This document shows, in pieces, positions 9,065 through 17,972 of a stretch of 64,000 bases of DNA. This DNA comes from Epilithonimonas arachidiradicis. Lineage in GTDB: Bacteria > Bacteroidota > Bacteroidia > Flavobacteriales > Weeksellaceae. Below the pieces are notes generated by a model. It did not search any database, had not been told where the DNA came from, and saw only the letters and a list, made by a program, of their open reading frames with translations. Each line of letters opens with the position of its first letter. The first letter of the stretch is position 1. Where the stretch lies: assembly GCF_003610695.1 (NCBI RefSeq), contig NZ_RAQH01000002.1:124001-188000 (forward strand). Reading direction: 5' to 3'. A program made the position numbers and the translations under genes.

Positions 9065-10216
9065 ATGAAAAAATCTCTATCAACTTTACTTTTATTGTTT
9101 ATTGGCGCAAGTTCTTTTGCTCAGCAGGATATTTTTGCACTCACTGGAAAAGATGCTGCAAATATTATTTTTCAGGATTTTCGTGCTTTGGATTCCAAAA
9201 AAGGAATTACTGAAAATATTCTTTTGTCAGGTAAAGACCAGCCTAGAGTTTATTCCAGCAAATTAAACAAAGATATTTCTGAAGATGTTAAATCTTCAGC
9301 CAATGCTTTATCCAGTCAAATTGCAGCTTTAGCTATTGATGGAAGAGGGAAATTGGTTTATATGCCGATGTTTTCTCCCAATATTTATATTTTGGATTCC
9401 AAAACAAAAGACATCACGTTGCTGGAAAATAATCTTTCCAATCCGACATCTTGCGACACTGGTTCGCAGTTTTCCAGAATGGCAACAGGGAATGATGGCA
9501 ACGTCTATGCGCTTTCCAATTCAGGTTCTCAGCTTCTGAAAATTTCTAGCAAAGATGGAAAATATGCGGTTACAGATTTAGGCGTTGTGAAAGATGATTC
9601 TGGAAATGGAGAAAATCAGTTAAGCAAGACGCAAACTGGCTTTGGAGGCGATATGATTGCTGATGATAATAATAATTTTTATGTTTTTTCAGCTTTTGGA
9701 AGTGTCTTCAAAGTGTCTTTGAATGATATGAAAGCTAAATTCGTTGGGAAAATAAAATCTTTGCCTGAGAATTTTTCTATCAATGGAGCTGCTGTTAATT
9801 CTGAAGGAAAAATTGTTTTGGCAAGCGCAAAAGGCGGTGTTTTCCATACTTTGAATCTCGAAACTTTGCGGGCGGAAAAAATGAATAACAATCTTAATAT
9901 GCCGATTTATGACCTTGGAAGTCCTTATGTTTTGAAATCAAATAAATTGGCGGTTGACATTAATAAAAATGATATTTACCCGACAAAAGTTTCCGAAGGT
10001 TTTGTGAATGTAAGAATTGCCAATAATCAAAAAGGAAATGCTAATGTGAAAGTTTACAACGCTTCCGGAAATCTGGTTTCTAATCAAACCATTACCAATA
10101 TTTCCAATTCTGAAAACCGAATTGAATTAGGAAAATTAGTTTCAGGTGTTTATGTGGTCAATGTGGAATCTGAAAATGGGAAAACAATTGTTTCTAAGAA
10201 AATTGTTGTTAGATAA
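9065..10216 (+). CDS. Secreted T9SS-sorted protein, probable beta-propeller
   Basis: A 383-residue protein with a clear signal peptide (about 1-19, cleaved after SSFA). The middle (80-290) has repeated blocks such as IAALAIDGRGKLVYMPMF, MATGNDGNVYAL and FGGDMIADDNNNFYVFSAFG that resemble NHL or WD-like beta-propeller blades. The last 75 residues (VKVYNASGNLVSNQ... GVYVVNVESENGKTIVSKKIVVR) are a type A T9SS sorting domain. It is likely delivered to the cell surface or medium. No catalytic motif is seen; a binding role is inferred only from the fold guess. Confidence 0.8.
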   Translation: MKKSLSTLLLLFIGASSFAQQDIFALTGKDAANIIFQDFRALDSKKGITENILLSGKDQPRVYSSKLNKDISEDVKSSANALSSQIAALAIDGRGKLVYMPMFSPNIYILDSKTKDITLLENNLSNPTSCDTGSQFSRMATGNDGNVYALSNSGSQLLKISSKDGKYAVTDLGVVKDDSGNGENQLSKTQTGFGGDMIADDNNNFYVFSAFGSVFKVSLNDMKAKFVGKIKSLPENFSINGAAVNSEGKIVLASAKGGVFHTLNLETLRAEKMNNNLNMPIYDLGSPYVLKSNKLAVDINKNDIYPTKVSEGFVNVRIANNQKGNANVKVYNASGNLVSNQTITNISNSENRIELGKLVSGVYVVNVESENGKTIVSKKIVVR

Positions 10217-10241
10217 TCTACTTTTAATCATAAATAATAAC

Positions 10242-10280
10242 AAATACGGTTAACGAAAGTTAAACCGTATTTTTATTTTA
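10242..10280 (+). terminator. Terminator after the T9SS propeller-like gene
   Basis: AATACGGTTAAC, GAAA loop and GTTAAACCGTATT form a long stem with one bulged A, followed by TTTATTTT. Confidence 0.85.
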
Positions 10281-10291
10281 GCAAAGAAGTT

Positions 10292-10299
10292 TATTTTTG
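10292..10299 (+). promoter_or_regulatory. -7 element upstream of the TTG-start gene
   Basis: TATTTTTG, a perfect TAnnTTTG match, ends 16 nt before the TTG start at 10316. The transcript leader would be only about 10 nt. Confidence 0.6.
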
Positions 10300-10315
10300 A
10301 AAAAACTATCAGCGT

Positions 10316-11050
10316 TTGAAACGATTTTTACAGATTCTTTTTCTTATTTTATACGGTTTTACTTTTTCTCAGAGCATTTCGGGAAACATAATGTCAGAGG
10401 ACGAAGTTCTCATTCCCAAAGTTTTGATTGTGAATATGACTACTAATCAAAAAACTTATAGTGATTCTTATGGGAAATTTTCAATCGATGCTAATATAGG
10501 AGACGAAATTCGGTTTGCTAAGGAAAGTTACAGATTAGGAAAAATAGTGATTACCAGTAATAATTTTCAGGTCGTTAAATTGGAGAAAATCCCGCAAGAG
10601 ATAGAGGAAGTGAAAATCATCAATAAAAATCTTGCAGAATCTCAGGAAGAAAAGCTCAGAAAAGATATAGGATTACCGAAAGGTCCGGAAAAACCTCGCG
10701 AAAAACCAGCTGATGCGGTTGATGATATTGTAAAGCCACTAATAAGAATTCCTCCAATGGTTAATGTGCAGGCAATCTATGATGTTGTTAGCGGAAAATC
10801 GAAACGTCTAAGAAGACTTTATAGATACGAAGATTTGCAGGAAGGTTTGGCTTGGATTCAGAATAATGTAGACTTAGAATATTTTGCAGAAGCCGGAATT
10901 TCGCCAGATAAATTCAATGATTTTCTGATGTATTCTTTAAAAGATGAAAAAGTCCTGATGTATATGAAAGCCAAAAATATAGGCGGAATTACTGTTTCCT
11001 TGGATAATCATATTGCGGCTTATCTGGAAGTTATTTCGAAGAAAAAATAA
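10316..11050 (+). CDS. Secreted protein with carboxypeptidase-regulatory-like domain, TTG start
   Basis: A 244-residue envelope protein. The N-terminus MKRFLQILFLILYGFTFSQS is a signal peptide that only exists if translation begins at TTG 10316. A TGA stop lies in frame 15 nt upstream and the first in-frame ATG (10391) would remove the signal. Residues about 20-75 (ISGNIMSEDEVLIPKVLIVN, then YGKFSIDANIGDEIRFAKESY) look like the CarboxypepD_reg-like beta-sandwich common in Bacteroidota surface proteins. The remainder is charged (EKLRKDIGLPKGPEKPREKP) with a helical C-terminal part. The function is unknown; it may act at the inner face of the outer membrane. Confidence 0.75.
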   Translation: MKRFLQILFLILYGFTFSQSISGNIMSEDEVLIPKVLIVNMTTNQKTYSDSYGKFSIDANIGDEIRFAKESYRLGKIVITSNNFQVVKLEKIPQEIEEVKIINKNLAESQEEKLRKDIGLPKGPEKPREKPADAVDDIVKPLIRIPPMVNVQAIYDVVSGKSKRLRRLYRYEDLQEGLAWIQNNVDLEYFAEAGISPDKFNDFLMYSLKDEKVLMYMKAKNIGGITVSLDNHIAAYLEVISKKK

Positions 11051-11107
11051 ATTTTACACCATTGTAAGAAATCATTAAATTGCGTCAATATTAATAGACC
11101 TTAATAA

Positions 11108-13759
11108 ATGAAACTATACTTTAGTGTTAACTTCGGAACAAAAGTTGGCCAGCGGCTTGTTTTGCGGCTATTTGACGATAAAAATGAGCATCGCGACTAC
11201 AGATTGGACTATTCCGAAAATAACAACTGGACTACTGAGATCGACTATTTTTCCAAATCAATTCTTTACAAATATCTTCTGGTAACCGAAAATGATGAAG
11301 TTTTGGATGAAGAAATTCCTTTTCACAAACTTAATCTTCCTAATAGCTTCAAAGAATTTGTAATTTTTGACCAATGGAATCTTAAAAATTTTCCCGAAAA
11401 TTATCTGACCAACAAAATTCTTCACAATCGTTTACAAGGTTTTCAGCCTGCAAAACAACCGGTTGTTAAAAAACACACGCATCTTTTCCGAATAGAAGCA
11501 CCGCTCTATCATCCAAACTGGCAATTGGTTTTGATTGGAAATGTAGACGCTTTGGGAAATTGGGATTATGAAAAAGCAATTGAGCTGAATGAAACTGATT
11601 ACGGCGTTTGGGAAACCGGCGTAGAAATCAATTCTCATCAAACGATTCTTTACAAATACGCGATTAAAGATAAAAATACGGGTAAGGTTTTTTATGTTGA
11701 ACCAGGCGACAATCGTTGGGTTTTCGGAAACCCGAATAAGGATATTCTTTATGTAAAAGCGGATCACTATTTCAAATTCGATAACCATACGCTTTGGCAT
11801 TCTGCAGGAGTTGCGGTTCCGGTTTTCTCTTTGAGAACGGAAGACGGTTTCGGAGTTGGAGAATTTCCTGATATCAAGAAACTGGGAGACTGGGCTAATG
11901 AAACCAAGCTTTCTGTGATTCAAATTTTACCTATTAACGATACGACTGCGAATTACACTTGGACTGATTCTTATCCTTACGCGGCGATTTCGGTTTATGC
12001 ACTTCATCCGCAATATCTTTCGATTGAGAAGTTAGAATATGCTTTGCCAAAAGATTTGGTTAAAGATTATCAAGCAAAAAAAGCAGAACTGAATGCCTTG
12101 TCTTTGATTGATTACGAGCAGATGATTTCCGGAAAATGGAAGTATGCAACAGTTGTTTTCGAAGAGAATAAAGACACGATTCTAAAAGATAAAAACTTCA
12201 AAAAATTCATTAAAGATAATGAAGAATGGCTGATGCCTTACTCTGCATTTTGTGTTTTGAGAGACAAATACAAAACCCCGAATTTTAATGAATGGAAGAC
12301 ACATAAAAAATATGTGGCGGGAAAAGTAGCGACACTTTATTCACCAAAACATAAAGAATATTCTCAGTTGATGCTTCATGCTTGGGTTCAGTATCAATTA
12401 CATTTGCAGTTACAAGATGCTGTAGAATATCTTCATCATTTGGGGATTTCTGTAAAAGGAGATTTACCGATTGGGATTTACAGACATTCTGTAGAAGCCT
12501 GGACAGAACCGGAATTATTCGGGATGGATTTCCAGGCTGGTGCACCGCCAGATCAATTTTCGGATTTGGGACAAAACTGGGAATTTCCGACTTATAATTG
12601 GGAAGTGATGAAAGCTGACGGTTATCAATGGTGGAAAAAACGTTTCAAAGTTCTGGAGCAGTATTTTGATGCAATGAGAATCGACCACATTCTTGGATTT
12701 TTCAGAATCTGGAGAATGCCGATTTCTGCAACTCAAGGTTTGTTGGGTTATTTCTATCCAGCGCTTCCTGTTACAGAAAAAGAGTTTGCGGACAGACAAA
12801 TTCCATTTAGCTTTGACCGTTATGTTAAGCCATTTGTGAATGACCCAATTCTTTGGGAAAACTTCGGAGATGTGAAAGATAAAGTTCAGAATCAATTTTT
12901 TGATACTCATAATGGAATAATTACTTTCAAGCCGGAATTTGATACTCAGAGAAAATTAACCGATTATTTCAAAAAAGAATCTTGGGACTGGGCAGAAGAA
13001 AAATTGATCTCTCTGGCTGGAAATGTTCTTTTCTTAACCGAAGAAACTGAGAACGGAATTGTTTATCATCCGAGATTTAACATTGCAAAAACTACTTCTT
13101 ACAAATATCTTCCGGACTGGGAAAAAGCTAAACTGAATGATGTTTACAACGATTATTTCTTCAAACGCCAGGACGGACTTTGGTATCAGAAAGCAATGGA
13201 AAAATTACCTGCTTTACTGAATTCTACAACGATGTTGATTTGTGGTGAGGATTTAGGTTTGGTTCCGGATTCTGTTCCGGTTGTAATGGATAAATTGGCG
13301 ATTACCGCTTTGAAAGTTCAGAGAATGCCTTCCGAAAATATCGCTTGGTACGACCCGAAAAATGCAAGTTACCTGAATGTTGTTACAGCATCTTCTCACG
13401 ATAGTTCTACGCTGAGACAATGGTGGCACGAGGATAGAAATTTGACTCAAAAATATTTCAACAATCAATTAGGGCAATATGGAACAGCGCCTTGGGATTT
13501 GGCTCCGGAATTATCAGAAATGATTATGAAACAACATCTTTATACAGATGCTATGTTGGCAATTTTCCCGATTCAGGAATTTTTGGCAACCGATGAGGAG
13601 CTGATGAATCCAAATATGGACGAGGAAAGAATCAATAATCCTGCGGTTTTCCCACACTATTGGCGATACAGAATGCATATTGATTTGGAAGATTTGAAAA
13701 CCAAAGAAAGATTCAATCAAAAAATTGCAAGTTGGGTTGAACATAGCGACCGATTTTAA
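11108..13759 (+). CDS. malQ: 4-alpha-glucanotransferase (GH77) with two N-terminal CBM20-like domains
   Basis: Transfers alpha-1,4-glucan segments during maltodextrin or glycogen metabolism. It has 883 residues, much longer than the roughly 500-700 residue bacterial MalQ because of two starch-binding CBM20-like domains (about 1-105 and 122-225; the second has LVLIGNVDALGNWDYEKAIEL). The GH77 core runs from about 240. Likely catalytic residues are Asp526 in MRIDHILGF (nucleophile), Glu714 in CGEDLGLVPD (acid/base) and Asp765 in SSHDSSTLRQWW. The DPE2-like architecture is known in Bacteroidota and plants. No signal peptide is present, so it is cytoplasmic. No other glycogen gene is adjacent. 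It has its own terminator. Confidence 0.95.
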   Translation: MKLYFSVNFGTKVGQRLVLRLFDDKNEHRDYRLDYSENNNWTTEIDYFSKSILYKYLLVTENDEVLDEEIPFHKLNLPNSFKEFVIFDQWNLKNFPENYLTNKILHNRLQGFQPAKQPVVKKHTHLFRIEAPLYHPNWQLVLIGNVDALGNWDYEKAIELNETDYGVWETGVEINSHQTILYKYAIKDKNTGKVFYVEPGDNRWVFGNPNKDILYVKADHYFKFDNHTLWHSAGVAVPVFSLRTEDGFGVGEFPDIKKLGDWANETKLSVIQILPINDTTANYTWTDSYPYAAISVYALHPQYLSIEKLEYALPKDLVKDYQAKKAELNALSLIDYEQMISGKWKYATVVFEENKDTILKDKNFKKFIKDNEEWLMPYSAFCVLRDKYKTPNFNEWKTHKKYVAGKVATLYSPKHKEYSQLMLHAWVQYQLHLQLQDAVEYLHHLGISVKGDLPIGIYRHSVEAWTEPELFGMDFQAGAPPDQFSDLGQNWEFPTYNWEVMKADGYQWWKKRFKVLEQYFDAMRIDHILGFFRIWRMPISATQGLLGYFYPALPVTEKEFADRQIPFSFDRYVKPFVNDPILWENFGDVKDKVQNQFFDTHNGIITFKPEFDTQRKLTDYFKKESWDWAEEKLISLAGNVLFLTEETENGIVYHPRFNIAKTTSYKYLPDWEKAKLNDVYNDYFFKRQDGLWYQKAMEKLPALLNSTTMLICGEDLGLVPDSVPVVMDKLAITALKVQRMPSENIAWYDPKNASYLNVVTASSHDSSTLRQWWHEDRNLTQKYFNNQLGQYGTAPWDLAPELSEMIMKQHLYTDAMLAIFPIQEFLATDEELMNPNMDEERINNPAVFPHYWRYRMHIDLEDLKTKERFNQKIASWVEHSDRF

Positions 13760-13808
13760 TTTTTAAGTTTTTGCCTATTCAAATTTTATTTTGAATAACT
13801 TTTCATAA

Positions 13809-13849
13809 AACCCTTTCAGAGTTTCAAACCCTGAAAGGGTTATTTTTTA
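13809..13849 (+). terminator. Terminator of malQ
   Basis: AACCCTTTCAG (13809-13819) and CTGAAAGGGTT (13831-13841) form a perfect 11-bp stem followed by ATTTTTTAT. Confidence 0.9.
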
Positions 13850-14024
13850 TTATAATTAATGAAAATTATCACTCTGATTATCAGTATTAAATTTGATTTT
13901 CGAATTGAATTTTGATTTGAAATCTAAATTTTCGTTTAACTTTTATTATCCGTCAATATCCAAAAGACAGAAAGCTCATTTCAAGGAAAAAATGGATTTT
14001 CGATTTAATTTAATATAAAAAGTT

Positions 14025-15008
14025 ATGAAAACAATATTTTTTACACTGGCCATAATTTTCGGAGGACTTGTTTCTGCCCAGGATTATTATGACACATATC
14101 CTCAGGACTATAACGGATACGAATATTATGATCAATCCTACGATTATCCGGATGATTATTATTACAATTATCCTGCGGATTACTACCCGGATCAATATTA
14201 TCAAGGTTATTACAACGATTACAGACAAGCTGTCTTTTCCATTAACTGGGATCAGTTTTTCATCCAGTATCGGTTGACACCGTTCCAGATTGATCAGATT
14301 ATAGCACTTAATAATCGTTTTGTGTCTTATGCTGCCTGGAACGCTTATTACAGATGGAACCCAAACAGATGGTACTATGACAGATTTTTTGCTTTGCAAA
14401 ATATATTAGGACCAAGAATCTTCGTTGTTTATCAAAATAATTATTTCCGAGGAAGAAGCCCTTTTGTATATTATAGAAATCGTTGTGTCAACTTCTATGC
14501 GAGACGTTATCCTGTAAGACCTGTTTATAGAAACGTTAATATCAATATCTATAAAGTGGATCGAGGGAATTTCAAAGAAGGATTCAGAAATGTTGGTAGA
14601 AATCAAAATATGATCCAGCCCAATAGAAACAACGGTGTTAGAAATGATAATCCGAGAAGTGGTTCAAACGGTAATCTTGGCGGAATCAAAAGCCCAAGAA
14701 ATGAAGGTGTGAGATCAAATGATAATGGAACTATCAGAACTCAAAATGATAACATTAGAACTAATGGAATAAGAAATCAGAACCCAAGAAATTTGTCTAA
14801 TGGAAATAACCTTGGCGGAATCAGAAATCCTAGAAGTGAAAGCGTAAGAACCAATGAAAATGCAGGAATCAGAAACCAGGGCGGAATCAGACAGAATCAA
14901 AATTTTGAAAGAAAAATTGAAAACAGAGGTAACGGAAACCAAAGAAGTGCTTCTCCAAGATCCGACAATGGTAATAGAAATTCAGGAAATAGGTTAGTTT
15001 CGAGATAA
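14025..15008 (+). CDS. Secreted low-complexity protein: Tyr/Asp-rich head, Asn/Arg/Gly-rich tail
   Basis: A 327-residue protein with signal peptide (about 1-18, cleaved after VSA). Residues 19-70 are extremely rich in Tyr and Asp (DYYDTYPQDYNGYEYYDQSY type). Residues 75-155 form an ordered-looking segment (FSINWDQFFIQYRLTPFQIDQIIALNNRF...). From about 185 to the end the chain is disordered and rich in Asn, Arg, Gly and Ser, with imperfect repeats such as RNDNPRSGSNGNLGGI, RNQNPRNLSNGNNLGGI and RNPRSESVRTNENAGI. The composition suggests an extracellular or periplasmic structural or matrix-binding role, but none is established. The next gene encodes a Spy/CpxP-like protein, and the two may belong to the same envelope response. 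Confidence 0.75.
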   Translation: MKTIFFTLAIIFGGLVSAQDYYDTYPQDYNGYEYYDQSYDYPDDYYYNYPADYYPDQYYQGYYNDYRQAVFSINWDQFFIQYRLTPFQIDQIIALNNRFVSYAAWNAYYRWNPNRWYYDRFFALQNILGPRIFVVYQNNYFRGRSPFVYYRNRCVNFYARRYPVRPVYRNVNINIYKVDRGNFKEGFRNVGRNQNMIQPNRNNGVRNDNPRSGSNGNLGGIKSPRNEGVRSNDNGTIRTQNDNIRTNGIRNQNPRNLSNGNNLGGIRNPRSESVRTNENAGIRNQGGIRQNQNFERKIENRGNGNQRSASPRSDNGNRNSGNRLVSR

Positions 15009-15109
15009 TTGTTTTTTTATAATTTTTTAACTAAAACAGGTGTTAACTTTATAATTATTAACAGATCAAACTAACAAATAAAAATTTATCAATATTAAAA
15101 TCAATCAAA

Positions 15110-15484
15110 ATGAAAAAATTAATTTTAAGCGCGGCATTTCTTGGACTAGGTGTTTTCGGATTTGCACAAACAACTACAAAAGCAGATTTCACTCAGAAAA
15201 AAGCAGAACGTTTGCAGCAAATGAAACAAGAATTAAATTTGACTGATGCCCAAGTTGCTCAAATCAAGGCTTTGCACGAATCTAAAGCGGCAGAAAGAAA
15301 ACAGGAAATGGCAGCGAAAAAAGAAGACAGAATGCAGAAGATGCAGCAAAATGAAGCGGAGATGCAAAAAATCCTGACTCCGGAGCAATATAAAAAGTTC
15401 CAAGAACTGAAGGCTAAAAAAATGGCGGAAAGAAAGGAGCATTTTCAAAGTAGAAAAAAAGCAGAAACGGCTATAGTGAAGTAA
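15110..15484 (+). CDS. Spy/CpxP-like periplasmic protein
   Basis: A 124-residue exported protein with a signal peptide (about 1-19, ending GFAQ) followed by an all-helical, highly charged chain. Two LTxxQ-like motifs are visible: LNLTDAQVAQIK near residue 44 and ILTPEQYKKF near residue 88, which is the hallmark spacing of the Spy/CpxP periplasmic chaperone-like family. Lys, Glu, Gln and Met dominate. It probably acts as a periplasmic stress or folding factor. It lies 101 nt after the low-complexity secreted protein and is followed by a strong terminator. Confidence 0.75.
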   Translation: MKKLILSAAFLGLGVFGFAQTTTKADFTQKKAERLQQMKQELNLTDAQVAQIKALHESKAAERKQEMAAKKEDRMQKMQQNEAEMQKILTPEQYKKFQELKAKKMAERKEHFQSRKKAETAIVK

Positions 15485-15511
15485 GTTATTATTTAGTGGT
15501 TAATTTTGTGT

Positions 15512-15543
15512 AAGAGTGGTTTTTTTAGCCACTCTTTTTTTAT
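15512..15543 (+). terminator. Terminator after the Spy-like gene
   Basis: AAGAGTGG (15512-15519) and CCACTCTT (15529-15536) with a following T-run. The end of the T-run merges into the ferritin -7 element. Confidence 0.85.
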
Positions 15544-15548
15544 ATTTG
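15541..15548 (+). promoter_or_regulatory. -7 element of ferritin gene
   Basis: TATATTTG, a perfect TAnnTTTG match, ends 17 nt before the ferritin ATG at 15566 and begins at the edge of the preceding terminator's T-run. Confidence 0.65.
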
Positions 15549-15565
15549 GGAAAAATTTAACTATT

Positions 15566-16075
15566 ATGGTTAGCGATAATATCATTACATTAATTAATGA
15601 ACAAATAACAAAAGAACAATATGCTGCACAGCTTTATTTGTCGATGAGCGCCTGGTTTTACGCCCAGGATCTGGAAGGTATTGCCAATTATTTCCGAGTG
15701 CAGTCCAAAGAAGAGTTGATGCACGCCGATAAGATGTTTGACTATGTGAATGACATTGGTGGACAAATCATTTTGAATGAGGTTCCAAAACCGCCACATG
15801 AATTTAGTAACGCTCAGGAGATTTTTGAAAAAGCACTTGAGCACGAGAGATTGGTAACAAAAAGTATCTTCAATATCGTAAAGGCAGCGAATGACGAAGG
15901 CGATTTTGCAACCACAAGCTTTTTGCAATGGTTTATCAATGAGCAGGTGGAAGAAGAGTCAAGCGCATCACTTTTGGTAACCAAAATCAAAATGGTAAAA
16001 GACAATCCGTCTGCGTTGTATCTCTTTGACCAGGAATTGGCTCAAAGGGTTTTTAATCCAGCTACGGAGAATTGA
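15566..16075 (+). CDS. ftnA: Bacterial ferritin
   Basis: Iron-storage protein that oxidises Fe(II) and stores Fe(III) in a 24-subunit shell. It has 169 residues with ATG at 15566; an in-frame upstream TTG (15506) lies inside the preceding terminator and is rejected. The ferroxidase residues of E. coli FtnA fall at the same numbers: Glu17, Glu50, His53, Glu94, Gln127 and Glu130 (in INEQVEEES). No heme-binding Met typical of bacterioferritin is evident. The downstream transglutaminase-like gene starts only 16 nt after the stop and may be cotranscribed. No Fur box was identified. Confidence 0.95.
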   Translation: MVSDNIITLINEQITKEQYAAQLYLSMSAWFYAQDLEGIANYFRVQSKEELMHADKMFDYVNDIGGQIILNEVPKPPHEFSNAQEIFEKALEHERLVTKSIFNIVKAANDEGDFATTSFLQWFINEQVEEESSASLLVTKIKMVKDNPSALYLFDQELAQRVFNPATEN

Positions 16076-16091
16076 TATATAAATAACATTG

Positions 16092-17972
16092 ATGAAAAAA
16101 CTAATAACCATTATGGTGTTAATGTCGATCAAGACGTTTTCACAAAACTACGCTGTCTCCGAGATCCCGGAAGACCTTAAGAAAGATGCCAATGCTGTAA
16201 TCAGAAATATCAGCTCGCATTACATTATCAATTCTCAGAATGATATGGAAATCAATGAGAAAAAGGTGATTTCTATATTAAATAGTCCCGGGGAAAAGTA
16301 TTCTTACGTTTATATCCCTTATGATAGATCGAGAAAAGTTTCTGATATTAAGATCAAGGTTTATAACGAGTTTGGAAAACAAATCAAAACCTATTCGAAA
16401 AGCGATCTGAATGATATTGGTCAATCAGATGATTCTGCCCTCTATACAGATGACAGAGCTTTATATCTGAAAATTTCCAATACGCTTTATCCTTATACAT
16501 TAGATGTACAATTCACTACCAATACAAGCAATACTATTTTTTTACCAACGCTGACTCCTTTTTATGATTACAATGTTTCTGTACAAAACAGAGAAATTGA
16601 AATCCTGAATAAGTCTGGAATTAAGCTTAGAAAAAAGAATATTGAGAATTCATTTGCCAAAGCAGAGTTTAGTGGTGATGATAACAATCTGAAAGTCTCT
16701 TACAAAAACATTCCTGCTATCAAAGAAGAAAAATATGCGCCTAGTATGTCTGTGGTTATGCCAAGATGCGAGTTTGCATTGGACCAATTCAATCTTGAAG
16801 GTAAAAAAGGAAATTTTACATCCTGGGAAGAATTTGGTAAGTGGTATAATACACTTTTGGAGCCGGTTTCGCAAATCACACCTGAGATTCAGCAAGAAGT
16901 TAATGCGCTCAATCTGCAAGGTTCTACCGAAGAAAAGGTAAAAAAGATTTACCAGTATATGCAAAGTAAAACTAGGTATGTGAATGTTGCTATCGGCATT
17001 GGAGGCTGGCAGCCAATGTCTGCTGACAATGTAAGAAAGAAAGGCTATGGAGACTGTAAAGCGCTTACCAATTATATGCGCGTTTTGCTAAAAGCTGCAG
17101 GAATCCCTTCTTATTACTCGATTATCTATATGGATGAGACTTCGAAAATTTTTGACAAAGATTTTCCTAAGATGGATGGTAATCATGTTGTACTTTGTGT
17201 CCCGACGGATAAGGGGAATATCTGGCTGGAGAACACTTCTCAGAAAATTGCGTTCGATCATTTGGGGTACAGAACTCTGGACAGAAATGTAATGATGGTA
17301 AAAGACAATACTGTGGAAATTGTTGAAACGCCAAAAACAGCCTCTGAAAAAAGCAAAGAAATCATCCGTGTAAAAGCGACTCTTTCTGAAAATAATACGC
17401 TGGATGTTCTGTCAAAATTCTCTTATCACGGTAATGCTTATGACGTAATGATGCCGTTGCTCTATATGACACCAATAGAAGCCAATGACGCCATGAAACA
17501 TCGGTATGATAATCTCCAGTTTAAGACTATCAATCTAGAAAATCTTAATAATGATAGGGATAAAGCCAATATCGATTTTGATTTTAATTTCAAAGCAGAG
17601 AATTATTCCAAATCCTTAGGATCTGATATATACTTCAGGGCGGTTCCGTTTTTAGAATCCGACTTTTATCTGGAAAGTTCGGACAGAAGATTTCCGGTTG
17701 AGATTCCTTTTGGCTTTACAGATGACTATGAAATAGAATATACAATTCCACAAAACTATAAATTCTCAGAATTGGCGGCTCCTGTCAGAATCGATTCGGA
17801 GTTTGGGAATTATTCTTTGGAATTTATTATTCAGGATAAAAAGCTCCTGGTTAAAAGAAAATTTATGCTGAAGAAAGGCCTCTTTTCTTCAGACAAAATT
17901 TCAGAATACATTCAATTCAGAAAACAAACTAATAAAATTGATAACACAAAAATATTGATAACCAAACTATGA
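16092..17972 (+). CDS. DUF3857 / transglutaminase-like exported protein (catalytic residues present)
   Basis: A 626-residue exported protein with a signal peptide (MKKLITIMVLMSIKTFSQ). Residues about 35-230 match the DUF3857 beta-rich domain and 270-400 the transglutaminase-like fold. The catalytic Cys322 sits in KGYGDCKALTNY and His365 in GNHVVLCVP; the third position reads WLENTSQ, a Glu form I recall as common in this Bacteroidota group. A C-terminal beta domain (DUF3858-like) follows. The substrate is unknown; these proteins are thought to be periplasmic. ATG at 16092 is preferred over the adjoining TTG. The stop overlaps the start of the next, paralogous gene by 4 nt (ATGA), so the two are translationally coupled and may act together. 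Confidence 0.88.
   Translation: MKKLITIMVLMSIKTFSQNYAVSEIPEDLKKDANAVIRNISSHYIINSQNDMEINEKKVISILNSPGEKYSYVYIPYDRSRKVSDIKIKVYNEFGKQIKTYSKSDLNDIGQSDDSALYTDDRALYLKISNTLYPYTLDVQFTTNTSNTIFLPTLTPFYDYNVSVQNREIEILNKSGIKLRKKNIENSFAKAEFSGDDNNLKVSYKNIPAIKEEKYAPSMSVVMPRCEFALDQFNLEGKKGNFTSWEEFGKWYNTLLEPVSQITPEIQQEVNALNLQGSTEEKVKKIYQYMQSKTRYVNVAIGIGGWQPMSADNVRKKGYGDCKALTNYMRVLLKAAGIPSYYSIIYMDETSKIFDKDFPKMDGNHVVLCVPTDKGNIWLENTSQKIAFDHLGYRTLDRNVMMVKDNTVEIVETPKTASEKSKEIIRVKATLSENNTLDVLSKFSYHGNAYDVMMPLLYMTPIEANDAMKHRYDNLQFKTINLENLNNDRDKANIDFDFNFKAENYSKSLGSDIYFRAVPFLESDFYLESSDRRFPVEIPFGFTDDYEIEYTIPQNYKFSELAAPVRIDSEFGNYSLEFIIQDKKLLVKRKFMLKKGLFSSDKISEYIQFRKQTNKIDNTKILITKL

Noticed and set aside
15506-15565. TTG start of ferritin at 15506
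   Set aside because: The extra 20 codons run through the terminator hairpin of the preceding gene, and ferroxidase numbering fits ATG 15566 exactly.
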